Positions 8,236 to 17,635 of a stretch of DNA of 64,000 bases are shown here, piece by piece. The position numbers and the translations under genes were made by a program. Origin of the DNA: Caldimonas brevitalea (lineage in GTDB: Bacteria; Pseudomonadota; Gammaproteobacteria; Burkholderiales; Burkholderiaceae_C); contig NZ_CP011371.1 of the NCBI RefSeq assembly GCF_001017435.1, positions 5,766,001-5,830,000 of the forward strand, given 5' to 3'. Within the stretch, counting starts at the first letter, position 1. Every line of letters begins with the position of its first letter. Under the pieces are notes generated by a model. It saw nothing but the letters and a program-made list of their open reading frames with translations. It did no database searches and was not told the origin of the DNA.

Positions 8236-9030
8236 TCAGCCGCCGAACAAGGCGGCCAGTGCAGGGCCGGGCTGTTCGGCACGCATGAACGCTTCGCCGA
8301 CCAGGAAGGCGTAGACCTCGGCGTCGAGCATGCGCTGCACGTGGGTGCGCTGCAGGATGCCGGACTCGGTCACCAGCACCCGGTCGCCCGGCACCTCGCG
8401 CAACATCCCGAGCGTGGTGTCGAGCGTCACTTCGAAGCTGCGCAGGTTGCGGTTGTTGATGCCCACCAGCGGCGTCTTCAGCCGCAGCGCCCGCTGCAGT
8501 TCGTCGCGGTCGTGCACCTCGACCAGCACCGCCATGCCAAGCGCCATCGCGGCGGCTTCGAGGTCGGCCATTTGGGCGTCGTCGAGGCAGGCGGCGATCA
8601 GCAGGATGCAATCAGCGCCCATCGCCCGGGCCTCGAACACCTGGTACTCGTCGATCAGGAAGTCCTTGCGCAGCACCGGCAGCGAGCACGCAGCGCGGGC
8701 CTGCTCCAGGTACTCCGGCGCGCCCTGGAAGAACTGCCGATCGGTCAGCACCGACAAACACGCCGCGCCGTGCTCGGCATAGGACGCCGCAATCTCGGCC
8801 GGAACGAACTGCTCGCGCAGCACGCCCTTGCTGGGGCTTGCCTTTTTGATCTCGGCAATCACCGCCGGCTGACGCGCGGCCACCCGGGTGCGCACGGCGC
8901 CCAGAAAGTCGCGCAGCCCGCCACGGCTCTCGGCTTCGTCCCGCAAAGAGGCGCCGGTGCGACGCGCCTTGGCGGCGGCCACCTCGTCGCGCTTGACCGC
9001 GACGATCTTCTGCAGGATGTCACTGCTCAT
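8236..9030 (-). CDS. trpC: Indole-3-glycerol-phosphate synthase
   Basis: Fourth step of tryptophan synthesis from chorismate: closes the indole ring of CdRP (264 aa TIM barrel). Visible: [14 protein letters not shown] with the catalytic Lys, [48 protein letters not shown] and VTESGI. It is monofunctional, with no fused PRAI domain. It lies 4 bp after trpD and is followed by ung. Confidence 0.97.
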   Translation of the reverse strand: MSSDILQKIVAVKRDEVAAAKARRTGASLRDEAESRGGLRDFLGAVRTRVAARQPAVIAEIKKASPSKGVLREQFVPAEIAASYAEHGAACLSVLTDRQFFQGAPEYLEQARAACSLPVLRKDFLIDEYQVFEARAMGADCILLIAACLDDAQMADLEAAAMALGMAVLVEVHDRDELQRALRLKTPLVGINNRNLRSFEVTLDTTLGMLREVPGDRVLVTESGILQRTHVQRMLDAEVYAFLVGEAFMRAEQPGPALAALFGG

Positions 9031-9034
9031 CTCG

Positions 9035-10072
9035 TCAGGCTCCCGACTTGAGCGACTGCGTCACCCGCACGAACTGGCTCAGCTTCGCAAGGGCTTGGCC
9101 CGACGCCACGGCTTCGCGCGCCATCTTGACGCCCTCGCCGATCGAGGTCGCGACGTCGGCGCAATAGAGCGCCCCGCCGGCGTTGAGCAGCACGATGTCG
9201 CGCACCGGCCCGTCCTCGTTGGCGAGCGCCCGCTGGATACACGCCACCGACTCTTCCTTGTTGGCCACCCGCAGCACCCGGCTGTCATAGACGGGCAGGC
9301 CGAAGTCGCTGGGGTGCACGGTGTACTCGCGCACCTCGCCGTCTTTCAGCTCGCCCACCATGGTCTCGCCCGACAGCGAAATCTCGTCCATGCCGTTCAT
9401 GCCATAGACCACCATCACGTGGCGTGAGCCGAGCCGCTGCAGCACCCGCACCTGGATGCCGACCAGGTCGGGGTGGAACACGCCCATCAGCTGTTGCGGC
9501 GCCTGGGCCGGGTTGGTCAGCGGACCCAGGATGTTGAACAGCGTGCGCACGCCCAGCTCCTTGCGCACCGGGGCCGCGTGTTTCATCGACGCATGGTGGT
9601 GCGGCGCGAACATGAAACCGATGCCGGTCTCTTCCAGGCAGGCCGCCACCTGCGGCGGCGCCAGGTCGATCTGGGCGCCCAGCGCCTCGAGCACGTCGGC
9701 ACTGCCGCAGGTGGACGACACGCTGCGCCCGCCATGCTTGGCCACCCGCGCACCGGCCGCGGCGGCGACGATCATCGCCGCCGTGGAGATGTTGAAGGTG
9801 TGGGCAGAGTCGCCCCCGGTGCCGCACAGGTCGACCAGATGGGTCTTGTCGGGCACCTCCACCGGCGTCGCGAACTCGCGCATCACCTGCGCGGCCGCGG
9901 CGATCTCGCCGATGGTCTCTTTCTTCACCCGCAGGCCGACGGCCAGCGCCGCAATCATCACCGGCGACATCTCCCCGGTCATGATGCGGCGCATCAGCGC
10001 CAGCATTTCGTCGTGGAAGATCTCGCGGTGTTCGATGACCCGCACCAGGGCTTCGGTATTGCTGATCGGCAT
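9035..10072 (-). CDS. trpD: Anthranilate phosphoribosyltransferase
   Basis: Transfers phosphoribose from PRPP to anthranilate (345 aa). The PRPP/anthranilate-binding motifs are [41 protein letters not shown] and [13 protein letters not shown], followed by NILGPLTNP. The open frame continues to 10483, but the ATG at 10072 gives the conserved N terminus and starts 5 bp after the trpG stop. Part of the trpE-G-D-C operon. Confidence 0.97.
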   Translation of the reverse strand: MPISNTEALVRVIEHREIFHDEMLALMRRIMTGEMSPVMIAALAVGLRVKKETIGEIAAAAQVMREFATPVEVPDKTHLVDLCGTGGDSAHTFNISTAAMIVAAAAGARVAKHGGRSVSSTCGSADVLEALGAQIDLAPPQVAACLEETGIGFMFAPHHHASMKHAAPVRKELGVRTLFNILGPLTNPAQAPQQLMGVFHPDLVGIQVRVLQRLGSRHVMVVYGMNGMDEISLSGETMVGELKDGEVREYTVHPSDFGLPVYDSRVLRVANKEESVACIQRALANEDGPVRDIVLLNAGGALYCADVATSIGEGVKMAREAVASGQALAKLSQFVRVTQSLKSGA

Positions 10073-10077
10073 GGTCG

Positions 10078-10641
10078 TCACTGGCTCAGGAAGTTCTGCA
10101 GCATGGCATGGCCATGCTCGGTCAGGATGGACTCGGGGTGGAACTGCACGCCCTCGATGGCCAGTTCCTTGTGGCGCACGCCCATGATCTCGCCGTCTTC
10201 GGCCGTGGAGGTGATCTCCAGACAGTCGGGCAAGGTTTGCCGCTCGATGGTCAGCGAGTGGTAGCGGATCACGGTGAATTGTTTCGGCAAGCCCTTGTAG
10301 ACGCCGGCCTGGTCGGTCGTGATCACGCTGGTCTTGCCGTGCATTTGGCGCTGCGCGCGGATCACCTTGCCGCCCAGCGCCGCACCGATGGACTGGTGGC
10401 CGAGGCAGACGCCGAGGATGGGCAGCTTGCCGGCGAAGTGCTGGATGGCGCTCACGCAGATGCCCGCTTCGGCTGGCGAGCAAGGCCCGGGCGACAGCAC
10501 CAGGCGCTCGGGCTTGAGCTCGGCGATGCCTTCGAGCGTGATCTCATCGTTGCGGAACACCCGCACATCCTGGCCCAGCTCGGCGAAGTACTGCACCAGG
10601 TTGAAGGTGAAGGAGTCGTAGTTGTCGATCATCAGCAGCAT
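10078..10641 (-). CDS. trpG: Anthranilate synthase component II (glutamine amidotransferase)
   Basis: Class I glutamine amidotransferase subunit that supplies ammonia to TrpE (187 aa). The catalytic triad is visible: nucleophile Cys in [11 protein letters not shown], and His/Glu in [14 protein letters not shown]. The oxyanion-region [12 protein letters not shown] is intact. It may also serve as PabA for folate synthesis, as commonly found for single TrpG/PabA proteins. It lies 15 bp behind trpE. Confidence 0.97.
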   Translation of the reverse strand: MLLMIDNYDSFTFNLVQYFAELGQDVRVFRNDEITLEGIAELKPERLVLSPGPCSPAEAGICVSAIQHFAGKLPILGVCLGHQSIGAALGGKVIRAQRQMHGKTSVITTDQAGVYKGLPKQFTVIRYHSLTIERQTLPDCLEITSTAEDGEIMGVRHKELAIEGVQFHPESILTEHGHAMLQNFLSQ

Positions 10642-10656
10642 GGTCGTCTCCTTCCC

Positions 10657-12141
10657 TCAGAAGCCTTCTTCCACCAATTCGGCGGCGCGCAGCAGCGCCC
10701 TCGCCTTGGCTTCGGTCTCTTTCCATTCCAGCTCGGGCACCGAATCGGCCACCACGCCGGCCGCCGCCTGCACGTACAGGCTGTTGTCCTTGACGATGCC
10801 GGTGCGGATCGCGATGGCGACGTCCATGTCGCCCGCGTAGCTGAGATAGCCGCAGGCGCCGCCGTAGATGCCGCGCTTGACCGGCTCCAGCTCGTCGATG
10901 ATTTCCATCGCGCGGATCTTGGGCGCGCCGGTCAACGTGCCGGCCGGGAAGCTCGCGCGCAGCACGTCGAGGTTGGTCATGCCGTCTTTCAGGATGCCTT
11001 CGACGTTGCTGACGATGTGCATCACGTGCGAATAGCGCTCGACCACGAAGGCCTCGGTCACCTTGACGCTGCCGGTCTTGGCGATGCGGCCGATGTCGTT
11101 ACGCGCCAGGTCGATCAGCATCACGTGCTCGGCGCGCTCCTTGGGGTCGGCCAGCAGCTCGGCTTCGAGCGCCTTGTCCTGCTCGACGGTGGCGCCGCGC
11201 GGACGCGTGCCGGCGATCGGGCGGATGACGATCTTCTCGCCGTCGGGCGTGTGTTCGTGCCGCACCAGGATCTCGGGCGACGCGCCGACGATCTGGAAGT
11301 CGCCCATCTCATAGAAATACATGTAGGGCGACGGGTTCAGCGAGCGCAGTGCCCGGTACAGGCTCAGCGGTGACTCGGTGTAGCGCTTCTTCAGCCGCTG
11401 GCCGATCTGCACCTGCATCATGTCGCCGGCCGCGATGTACTCCTTGCTCTTGAGCACCGCCTGGAGATAGTCGTCCTTGGCGAATTCGCGCTCCACCGCA
11501 TGCGAGGCCGCGCGCTTGACCGGGGGCGCTGTGACGCTGAACTTGAGCTTGTCGGCCAGTTCGGCCAGGCGGCGCTTGCCTTTGAAGTAGGCCTCCGGCT
11601 GGCCCGGGTCGGCGTAGACGATCAGGTAGAGCCGGCCCGACAGGTTGTCGATGACCGCCAGTTCCTCGCACTGCAGCAGCAGGATGTCGGGCGTGCCCAG
11701 TCCGCCGTCCTTCTGCACCTTGGCCAGCTTCGGCTCGATGTAGCGCACCGTGTCGTAGCCGAAATAGCCAGCCAGGCCGCCGCAAAAACGCGGCATGCCG
11801 GGGCGCAGCGCCACCTTGAACCGCTTTTGATATTCGGCGATGAAGTCGAGCGGGTTGCCCTGGTGGGTCTCGACGACCTGTTCGTCGGTCACCACCTCGG
11901 TGGTCCAGCCGTTGGTGCGCAGCAGCGTGCGTGCCGGCAGGCCGATGTAGGAATAGCGGCCGAAACGCTCGCCGCCGACGACCGATTCGAGCAAAAAGCT
12001 GTACTTGCCACGGCCGGTGGCATAGGCCAGCTTGAGATACAGCGACAGCGGGGTTTCGAGGTCGGCGAATGCTTCCGCAATCAGCGGGATGCGGTTGTAG
12101 CCCTGTTGGGAAAGGCTGTTGAATTCGAGTTCAGTGATCAC
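10657..12141 (-). CDS. trpE: Anthranilate synthase component I
   Basis: Chorismate-using subunit that makes anthranilate with TrpG (494 aa). It carries the C-terminal chorismate-binding domain with PSPYMYFYEMGDFQIVGASPE, RPIAGTRPRGAT, ELLADPKERAEHVMLIDLARND and FPAGTLTGAPKIRAMEIID. I choose the GTG at 12141 (protein begins MITELEFNSL) because GGAGGG lies 9 nt upstream and the sequence is the usual betaproteobacterial TrpE N terminus; the frame could open at a TTG at 12168. First gene of trpEGDC-ung. No clear attenuator was seen upstream. Confidence 0.96.
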   Translation of the reverse strand: MITELEFNSLSQQGYNRIPLIAEAFADLETPLSLYLKLAYATGRGKYSFLLESVVGGERFGRYSYIGLPARTLLRTNGWTTEVVTDEQVVETHQGNPLDFIAEYQKRFKVALRPGMPRFCGGLAGYFGYDTVRYIEPKLAKVQKDGGLGTPDILLLQCEELAVIDNLSGRLYLIVYADPGQPEAYFKGKRRLAELADKLKFSVTAPPVKRAASHAVEREFAKDDYLQAVLKSKEYIAAGDMMQVQIGQRLKKRYTESPLSLYRALRSLNPSPYMYFYEMGDFQIVGASPEILVRHEHTPDGEKIVIRPIAGTRPRGATVEQDKALEAELLADPKERAEHVMLIDLARNDIGRIAKTGSVKVTEAFVVERYSHVMHIVSNVEGILKDGMTNLDVLRASFPAGTLTGAPKIRAMEIIDELEPVKRGIYGGACGYLSYAGDMDVAIAIRTGIVKDNSLYVQAAAGVVADSVPELEWKETEAKARALLRAAELVEEGF

Positions 12142-12625
12142 GCGATGGGCCCTCCGAGCCCTGTGCAAGCCGGCTCCAGGAGGGCCGGCCTGCAGGCCTG
12201 AGACAGATGGTCAAGGGGAATCGGGACGCGGCGGCCACGGCGCGGGGCGCACGAAGGCCGTCAGGGTGCAGATTCCGGGCGTGCCGGCGAGGCGCATGGC
12301 CGTTGTGCTCATCATCGAGGACAAGTCACGGCCATGGCAGCGGCAAATCAAACCAGTGCGTGCGGGCGACGCCAGGGCCAAGCTCCCCGGTCGTGCGGAC
12401 CTTTGGTCTGTTTGCGCGAGATGAACATGGGCTGCAGTGTAGCAGCGCCTCGCGGCAGCGCCAGCCCCGCTGTTGCAACCGGGGCGGCACGAGGAACTGC
12501 CGAGATCCGCCCCCGCGTGACATCTGCCCCCCCGCGAATGCGGGCGTGCTTGCGTTTTCCCGATGGACAAGCAGAGCCTCGTTGTCAACACTTCACGGAT
12601 TTGTAACTCAAAGTTAACACTTCAC
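12142..12625. other. Divergent intergenic region trpE / chalcone-isomerase-like gene
   Basis: 484 bp without a convincing gene. It must hold the trpE promoter (minus) and that of the gene at 12626 (plus). Next to the latter, AACACTTCAC is repeated at 12587-12596 and 12616-12625. A TTGTCA (12582-12587) stands 16 bp before TAACTC, a weak sigma-70-like arrangement. A 26-codon minus-strand frame at 12428-12348 contains two Trp codons, but it has no ribosome site and no terminator follows. Confidence 0.5.
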
Positions 12626-13234
12626 ATGTTCAACAGACGCTTCACTTGGATTCTTGGCTTGCTGCTGGGCCTCTACGTCGTGGGCGCCGGCGCTACAGAG
12701 GTAGCGGGCGTTCGCTTCGAACCGGACATCCAGCTGCGCGGGACCAAGCTCGTGCTCAATGGCGCCGGCGTCCGCTACAAGGCGATCTTCAAGGTGTATG
12801 CGGCCGGGCTCTATCTGCCGGTGCGCGTCAGCAGCGGCGAAGCGGCCGTCGCGGCGACCGGGCCGCGCCGCCTCAACATCGTGATGCTGCGCGAGATCGA
12901 CGCCAACGAGCTGGGCAAGCTGTTCACCCGCGGCATGGAGCAGAACGCAGGGCGCGACGAGTTCGCCAAGTCCATCCCGGGCACCATCAAGATGGGTGAG
13001 ATCTTCGCCGCCAAGAAGCGTTTGATGCCGGGCGAATCCTTCCAGATCGACTGGCTGCCGGGCGAAGGGACGGTGATCTCGGTGAACGGCAAGGCGGCGG
13101 CCGAGCCGATCCGCGAACCCGAGTTCTACACGGCGTTGATGAAGATCTGGCTGGGTGAGCACCCGGCCGACGTGAGGCTGAAGGACGCTCTGCTCGGCAA
13201 GGAGGCGGTGCGTCCGCGCGGCGACACCAACTGA
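12626..13234 (+). CDS. Chalcone-isomerase-fold secreted protein
   Basis: 202-aa exported protein. It has an N-terminal signal peptide (MFNRRFTWILGLLLGLYVVGAGA) followed by a chalcone isomerase-like fold: VAGVRFEPDIQLRGTKLVLNGAGVRYKAIFKVYAAGLYLP, typical of bacterial CHI-like periplasmic proteins. These are generally not flavonoid enzymes and their ligand is usually unknown, so I do not assign catalysis. The start at 12626 is chosen because the signal peptide begins there; the frame extends 63 nt upstream. It is convergent with the sensor kinase gene that ends 24 bp downstream. Confidence 0.85.
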   Translation: MFNRRFTWILGLLLGLYVVGAGATEVAGVRFEPDIQLRGTKLVLNGAGVRYKAIFKVYAAGLYLPVRVSSGEAAVAATGPRRLNIVMLREIDANELGKLFTRGMEQNAGRDEFAKSIPGTIKMGEIFAAKKRLMPGESFQIDWLPGEGTVISVNGKAAAEPIREPEFYTALMKIWLGEHPADVRLKDALLGKEAVRPRGDTN

Positions 13235-13258
13235 GCCGCGCCACCGTCGGGCTCCCGC

Positions 13259-15349
13259 TCAGCCTCGCGCCCCCACCCCCCCGGCCCGCTGCAGCACCAG
13301 CACGAACGCCACCCCGTCGGTGTCGTTGCGCGCGGTGATCGTGCCCCCCATCTTGGCCATGTAGGTTCTGGCGACGAACAGCCCCTGGCCTCGGTGGCCC
13401 AGCGCCGCCGAGTCGTCCTGGTCCGACACGCCGTACTCGAAGATCTTCTCCAGCATGTCCTCGGGCACCGGCGGGCCGGGGTTGTGGATGACCACCCGCG
13501 CCTGCGTCGCGTCGCTCGCGTCCAGGGTGATGCGGATCGGCGAGCCCGGCGGCCGGTAGCGGTCGGCGTTGCGCAGCACGTGCGTCACCACGTCTTCCAA
13601 CGAGTATTCGTCGGCCCGCACCGGCACCGCCTGCGACAAGGGTTCGAACACGACCTCGTCGATGCCGGTGTACGGCGCGTTGCCCGCCACGTGGGCCAGG
13701 AACTCGTTGATGTCGACCGACTGCAGTTGCAGCGTCGTCGCGTCGAAGGCCTCGCTCGGCGAGGCATGGCCATACAGCACCCGCACCGCGTGCTGCATGC
13801 GGTTGATGTAGCGGTGGCTCGGATCGTCCGCTGAGCCGTGCAACGCCATCAGCGACTGCAACGGCGACATGATCTCGTGGCCCACCGCCTGCCACATGTC
13901 CTTCTCCTGCTCCGCGCGGATCTGCTCACGTCGGACGTCCTCGTTGACCCGTTGCAGCAGATCCTGCAGGCCTTGCGCGAGCACGCCCAGCTCGTCGCCC
14001 CCGCGCAGGTCGGACAGGTCGATGCGGGCCAGGCCCTCGGCGGCCCGCATGCCGGTGGACACGGTGGCGGCGCGCCGGGTCAGCAGCGTGATGCGGCGGA
14101 TGATGCGCACCTCGATCGCCAGCCACGTCAGCACCACCGCCAGCAACATCGCCCCGACGAACCACGAGACGCGCGTGGCCACCGCGGCCAGGTTGCGGTT
14201 CACGGTGCGAACGTCGCCGGTCAGGGTGAGTTCGTACCGACCGAGCGGCGTCGCGATGACTTCGCGCGACTCGATCGGCGTGTCGTAGCCCTGCACCGGC
14301 AGCCGCCGGACCAAACGGTCCATCCAGGGCGAACCCCGCTCATCGTCGTCGATGACGCCCTTCAACGTGAACAGGTCGGGCGAGGGAGTGCGGCCGTCGG
14401 CGGCCAGGCGCCGCACGCGCAGCGTTTCGCCGGGCAGCAGCAGCGGGCGCAGGTCGGCCAGCGAGAAGGGCCGTACGGCGTCGGGCGCATTGCTGTCGAA
14501 CAGCGGCGGACCCTCGCCGGGGGCCAGCACCTGCAGCCGGGTCAGGATCTGGTCCAGGTCCGGTGGTGGCCAGACCGGCCGCTTCTGGAACAAGGCATCG
14601 CGAAACACCTCCACCGGCAGCCGCACCGAGAGGAAAGACCGCCGCTTGCAATCCGCCGTGTCGACACCCGGGTCCAGGCAGCGCCCGTCCTGCCACAAGT
14701 AGCCGCGAAAGTCGCGCACCGACCGCGTGCCGTGGGTCACCGGCACGTCGGCCGAATAGCCGGTCAGGCGGCCGCGCACGCCGGGCGCGTTGCCGTCGTC
14801 CAGCCGCTCGAACGGCGCGATCCAGCGCAAGGTGCGGCCTCGCATGGCCACTTCGATCTGCACCCGATGCGCGCCACGGAAATCCAGCTCGCCGGGCGCG
14901 TGCGAGGCCAGGTCACCGCTGATGAAGCTGCCGATCAGATACAAAAAACCGCCGGCGTAGGGGTTGTTGCCGACCGCCACGCAGAGGCTCGCCGAATCGG
15001 GGTACTGCACATGGCAGCCCGCCATCTCCACCGCCTGCTGGGCCTTGGCCTTGTCGTCGAAGTCGATCGCGGAGAAGGGCAGCACCAGCGGGCGCAGCGG
15101 TGTCACCGCCTGCTCCGCGCTGCCGGGGTTGAGCAGCGCCAACTGGCCGGTCGGATGGCGCAACAGGGCGGCGATCTGCGCCTGGTTCTTCAGCAGGCCG
15201 TCCTGATAGTTGCGGTGGCTGCGCTGCTTTTCGTCCTGCAGCACGTGGATGGCCAGCGCCAGTGTCGCGCACGCCAGCAGCGCGAACGCGCCGCGGAAGA
15301 ACACGCGCAACCCGAACGGCACGCGGTCGGGCAGGCGCCACCAGCTCAT
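13259..15349 (-). CDS. Membrane sensor histidine kinase
   Basis: 696-aa two-component sensor. A transmembrane helix lies near residues 15-37, then a roughly 340-residue periplasmic sensor region without a recognised domain, and a second helix around residues 385-405 (VSWFVGAMLLAVVLTWLAIEV). A HAMP-like linker (LGVLAQGLQDLLQRVNEDVRRE) leads into the kinase core. The phosphoacceptor His is in AVGHEIMSPLQSLMALHG, the N-box in VVTHVLRNADRYRPPGSP, and the G-boxes in HNPGPPVPEDMLEKIFEYGVS and GHRGQGLFVARTYMAKMGG. It lies 36 bp after the response regulator gene on the same strand, so the two are an operon pair. The signal is unknown. Confidence 0.9.
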   Translation of the reverse strand: MSWWRLPDRVPFGLRVFFRGAFALLACATLALAIHVLQDEKQRSHRNYQDGLLKNQAQIAALLRHPTGQLALLNPGSAEQAVTPLRPLVLPFSAIDFDDKAKAQQAVEMAGCHVQYPDSASLCVAVGNNPYAGGFLYLIGSFISGDLASHAPGELDFRGAHRVQIEVAMRGRTLRWIAPFERLDDGNAPGVRGRLTGYSADVPVTHGTRSVRDFRGYLWQDGRCLDPGVDTADCKRRSFLSVRLPVEVFRDALFQKRPVWPPPDLDQILTRLQVLAPGEGPPLFDSNAPDAVRPFSLADLRPLLLPGETLRVRRLAADGRTPSPDLFTLKGVIDDDERGSPWMDRLVRRLPVQGYDTPIESREVIATPLGRYELTLTGDVRTVNRNLAAVATRVSWFVGAMLLAVVLTWLAIEVRIIRRITLLTRRAATVSTGMRAAEGLARIDLSDLRGGDELGVLAQGLQDLLQRVNEDVRREQIRAEQEKDMWQAVGHEIMSPLQSLMALHGSADDPSHRYINRMQHAVRVLYGHASPSEAFDATTLQLQSVDINEFLAHVAGNAPYTGIDEVVFEPLSQAVPVRADEYSLEDVVTHVLRNADRYRPPGSPIRITLDASDATQARVVIHNPGPPVPEDMLEKIFEYGVSDQDDSAALGHRGQGLFVARTYMAKMGGTITARNDTDGVAFVLVLQRAGGVGARG

Positions 15350-15385
15350 CAGGTTACCTCCGTGCTGCGCACTGCGGCGCGAGCC

Positions 15386-16090
15386 TCATGACCGCTTCAA
15401 GGCCCAGCGGAAGCCACGCATGGGCACGTTCTCGATGCCGTCGAAGCCGGGGTCGATCTCGCGGAAGGCGTCGCGGATGGTGCTGACGTGCTTGCGGATG
15501 TTGTCGCGATTGCGCCCGCTCTTGACCACCTGGTAGAGCTCGTCATACGACACCACTTCGCCGCGGCGCTGGTGCAGCGCGGCCAGGATGCGCTGCGCGG
15601 TCAATGGCAGGTTGACACGCTGGCCGCGCCACAGCGGCGAGCCCTGGCGCAGCGGGTCGAGCGAGAGCTCGTCGCCACGCGGTGCCGCCACCTCCTGGCC
15701 GGAGGGACCCCGGTCTCGCGCCGCGCGCAGGATTTCGAGGAAGGTGTCGATGAAGTCGGCCTCTTCGAAGGTCGTCTTCTGGAGGTAGTCCCAGGCATCG
15801 AGCGCCTTCATGATGCCGCGGTAGATGGTGGCCGGCATGGCCGACACCACCAGCACCGGCGTGCCGCGCTGCTTGTTGATGGCGTTGATGATGGCCACGC
15901 CCGCATGCCGCTCGCGGCCCAGTTCGATGTCGAGCACCACCACGTCGTACGTTTCGCGTGCCAGCGCGGCCTCGGCGTCGTCACGGGTGAACCACTGGTG
16001 CACCTCGATGTCCGCACGGGCCGACTCGATCCATCCCCTGAGTTGATTGCTGGTCGGGACGTCGTCCTCGATCACCGCGACTTTTGCCAT
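15386..16090 (-). CDS. Response regulator with C-terminal winged helix
   Basis: 234-aa response regulator. The receiver domain (1 to about 120) has the acidic pair EDD near residue 8, the phospho-acceptor Asp in VVVLDIELG, the switch Ser in VLVVSAMPA and the conserved Lys in LQKTT. The C-terminal ~90 residues look like an OmpR/PhoB-type winged helix: LTAQRILAALHQRRGEVVSYDELYQVV, then DNIRKHVSTIRDAFREID and VPMRGFRWAL. It precedes the kinase gene, so regulator and sensor are co-transcribed. Targets are unknown; the divergent SPFH gene at 16385 is a neighbour worth testing. Confidence 0.9.
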   Translation of the reverse strand: MAKVAVIEDDVPTSNQLRGWIESARADIEVHQWFTRDDAEAALARETYDVVVLDIELGRERHAGVAIINAINKQRGTPVLVVSAMPATIYRGIMKALDAWDYLQKTTFEEADFIDTFLEILRAARDRGPSGQEVAAPRGDELSLDPLRQGSPLWRGQRVNLPLTAQRILAALHQRRGEVVSYDELYQVVKSGRNRDNIRKHVSTIRDAFREIDPGFDGIENVPMRGFRWALKRS

Positions 16091-16384
16091 GCACTGCTGC
16101 CTTCGCGGCCCCGGCCGCCTACCCGGGGATTATCCGGGCGGCGGGAGGGGCCGGCCGTGAGTGTTTCTTCCGGCGGCGGGCGGGCCGGCTCACGCACGGG
16201 AGCGGCGGGCCCCAGGGTGCAACGCAAGTCGCCCGTCCTGCGCATTGAGTGCTCCGGGGCTGATTCGAAGAATGGAGTCCAGCGAGAGACGAACGCAAAC
16301 GCCGACAGACATAAAGAACGGCCGGCGCCTGACGCCTCCCGCATGACCACCACAGCGAAGACTGTTTTCTTGGAGTACCCCGAC

Positions 16385-17635
16385 ATGAACTTGCGCCTCA
16401 GCCCCCTGACCCATGCCATCCGCCATGGCCTGTCCGCCAGCCGCGCCGCCCTCGGGCGGCTGGCCGGCGGCACCGGCCGCGTCGTCCTCGCTTCGCGGCG
16501 CGGCCTGTGGGTCGCCGGCGTGCTGGGCCTCACCACCTGGGCGCTGGTGACCCATGCGCCGCTGCGCACCGTCGCCCGGGGCGACATCGGCGTGCGCACC
16601 AACCAGTTCACCGGCAGCACCACCGAATTCAGCGCCGGCAGCGTGATCGTGCTGCCGGGTCTACACGAGCTGCGGACCTATCCGCTGCGCGACCAGGTCT
16701 TTCGGCCGGCGCAGGGCCGCAAAGCCGACGGCGAGGCGCCGTTCCAGTCGGTCGAGGGCCTGTCGCTCGGGGTGGATCTGAGCATCCGCTATGCGCTCGA
16801 CCCGGCCCGCATCGCGGCGATGTCGAAGAAGCTCCCCGACGACATCGCCGGCGAGGTGGTGCAGCCGGCGGTGCAGGGGGTGGTCTACAAGGCTTTCACG
16901 CGCTACACCGTGCGCGAAATCTTCTCCAGCAAGCGTGCCGAGATCCAGCAAGCGGTGGAAGCGGAACTGCGCACCAAGCTGGCGGCCGACGGCATCTTGC
17001 TGCGCAGCGTGCAGATGGGTCAGGTCGACCTGCCGGCCGAGTACCGCCAGGGCATGGACAAGCTGCTGGTTGAGGAGCTGGCGAGCGAAAAGATGCGCTA
17101 CACGCTGGAGCTCAAGGAAAAGCGGGTCAAGGAGACCGAACTGGAGGCGCAGGCCGACAAGGTGCGGCGTGAGACGGCGGCCGCCGCAGCCGCCAACGAA
17201 CAGGTGATCGCCGCCCGGGCCCAGGAGGAAGCGATGAAACACGTGCTGCCGTTCAAGCAGAAGCAGATCGAGCAGCGCCAGTTCGAGGCCGAGGCCGAGA
17301 AGGTGGCGCGCATCAAGTCGGCCGAAGCGAGTGCCCAGGCGCGCAGGATCGAGGCCGCCGGCGAGGCCGAATCGCGCCAGAAGCTGGCCGATGCCGAAGC
17401 CTACCGCCTCGACCGGGTCGGCAAGATCGCCAGCGAGCAGATGGCGCGCGACGGTGCGCTGATCACCCGCCATCCCTTGCTGATCCAGAAGACCGTGGCC
17501 GACAAGCTGTCGGACAAGATCCAGGTCATCATCGCGCCGCCGTCGACCGACGGGCGTTTCATCGCCGCCGGCCTGATCGGCGCGTCGCAACCTCAAGCGC
17601 CGGCCGAGGTGGCCCAGGTGCAGGAGGGCGAATGA
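16385..17635 (+). CDS. SPFH/band 7 (prohibitin-flotillin-like) membrane protein
   Basis: 416-aa protein with one N-terminal membrane anchor (about residues 35-55, GLWVAGVLGLTTWALVTH). A band 7/SPFH domain follows (RTVARGDIGVRTNQFTG ... LPGLHELRTYPLRDQVF ... VQPAVQGVVYKAFTRYTVREIFSSKRAEIQQAVEAELRTKLAADGI), then a long Glu/Lys/Ala-rich coiled coil from about residue 230 to 345. Such proteins form ring-like scaffolds in membranes. The start at 16385 has GGAG upstream; an earlier ATG at 16343 lacks one. Its stop overlaps the next gene by 4 bp, so the two should act together. Confidence 0.88.
   Translation: MNLRLSPLTHAIRHGLSASRAALGRLAGGTGRVVLASRRGLWVAGVLGLTTWALVTHAPLRTVARGDIGVRTNQFTGSTTEFSAGSVIVLPGLHELRTYPLRDQVFRPAQGRKADGEAPFQSVEGLSLGVDLSIRYALDPARIAAMSKKLPDDIAGEVVQPAVQGVVYKAFTRYTVREIFSSKRAEIQQAVEAELRTKLAADGILLRSVQMGQVDLPAEYRQGMDKLLVEELASEKMRYTLELKEKRVKETELEAQADKVRRETAAAAAANEQVIAARAQEEAMKHVLPFKQKQIEQRQFEAEAEKVARIKSAEASAQARRIEAAGEAESRQKLADAEAYRLDRVGKIASEQMARDGALITRHPLLIQKTVADKLSDKIQVIIAPPSTDGRFIAAGLIGASQPQAPAEVAQVQEGE

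Noticed and set aside
12348..12428. 26-codon minus-strand frame with two Trp codons upstream of trpE, as a possible trp leader peptide
   Set aside because: No ribosome site, only two Trp codons, and no terminator/antiterminator with T-tract before trpE.
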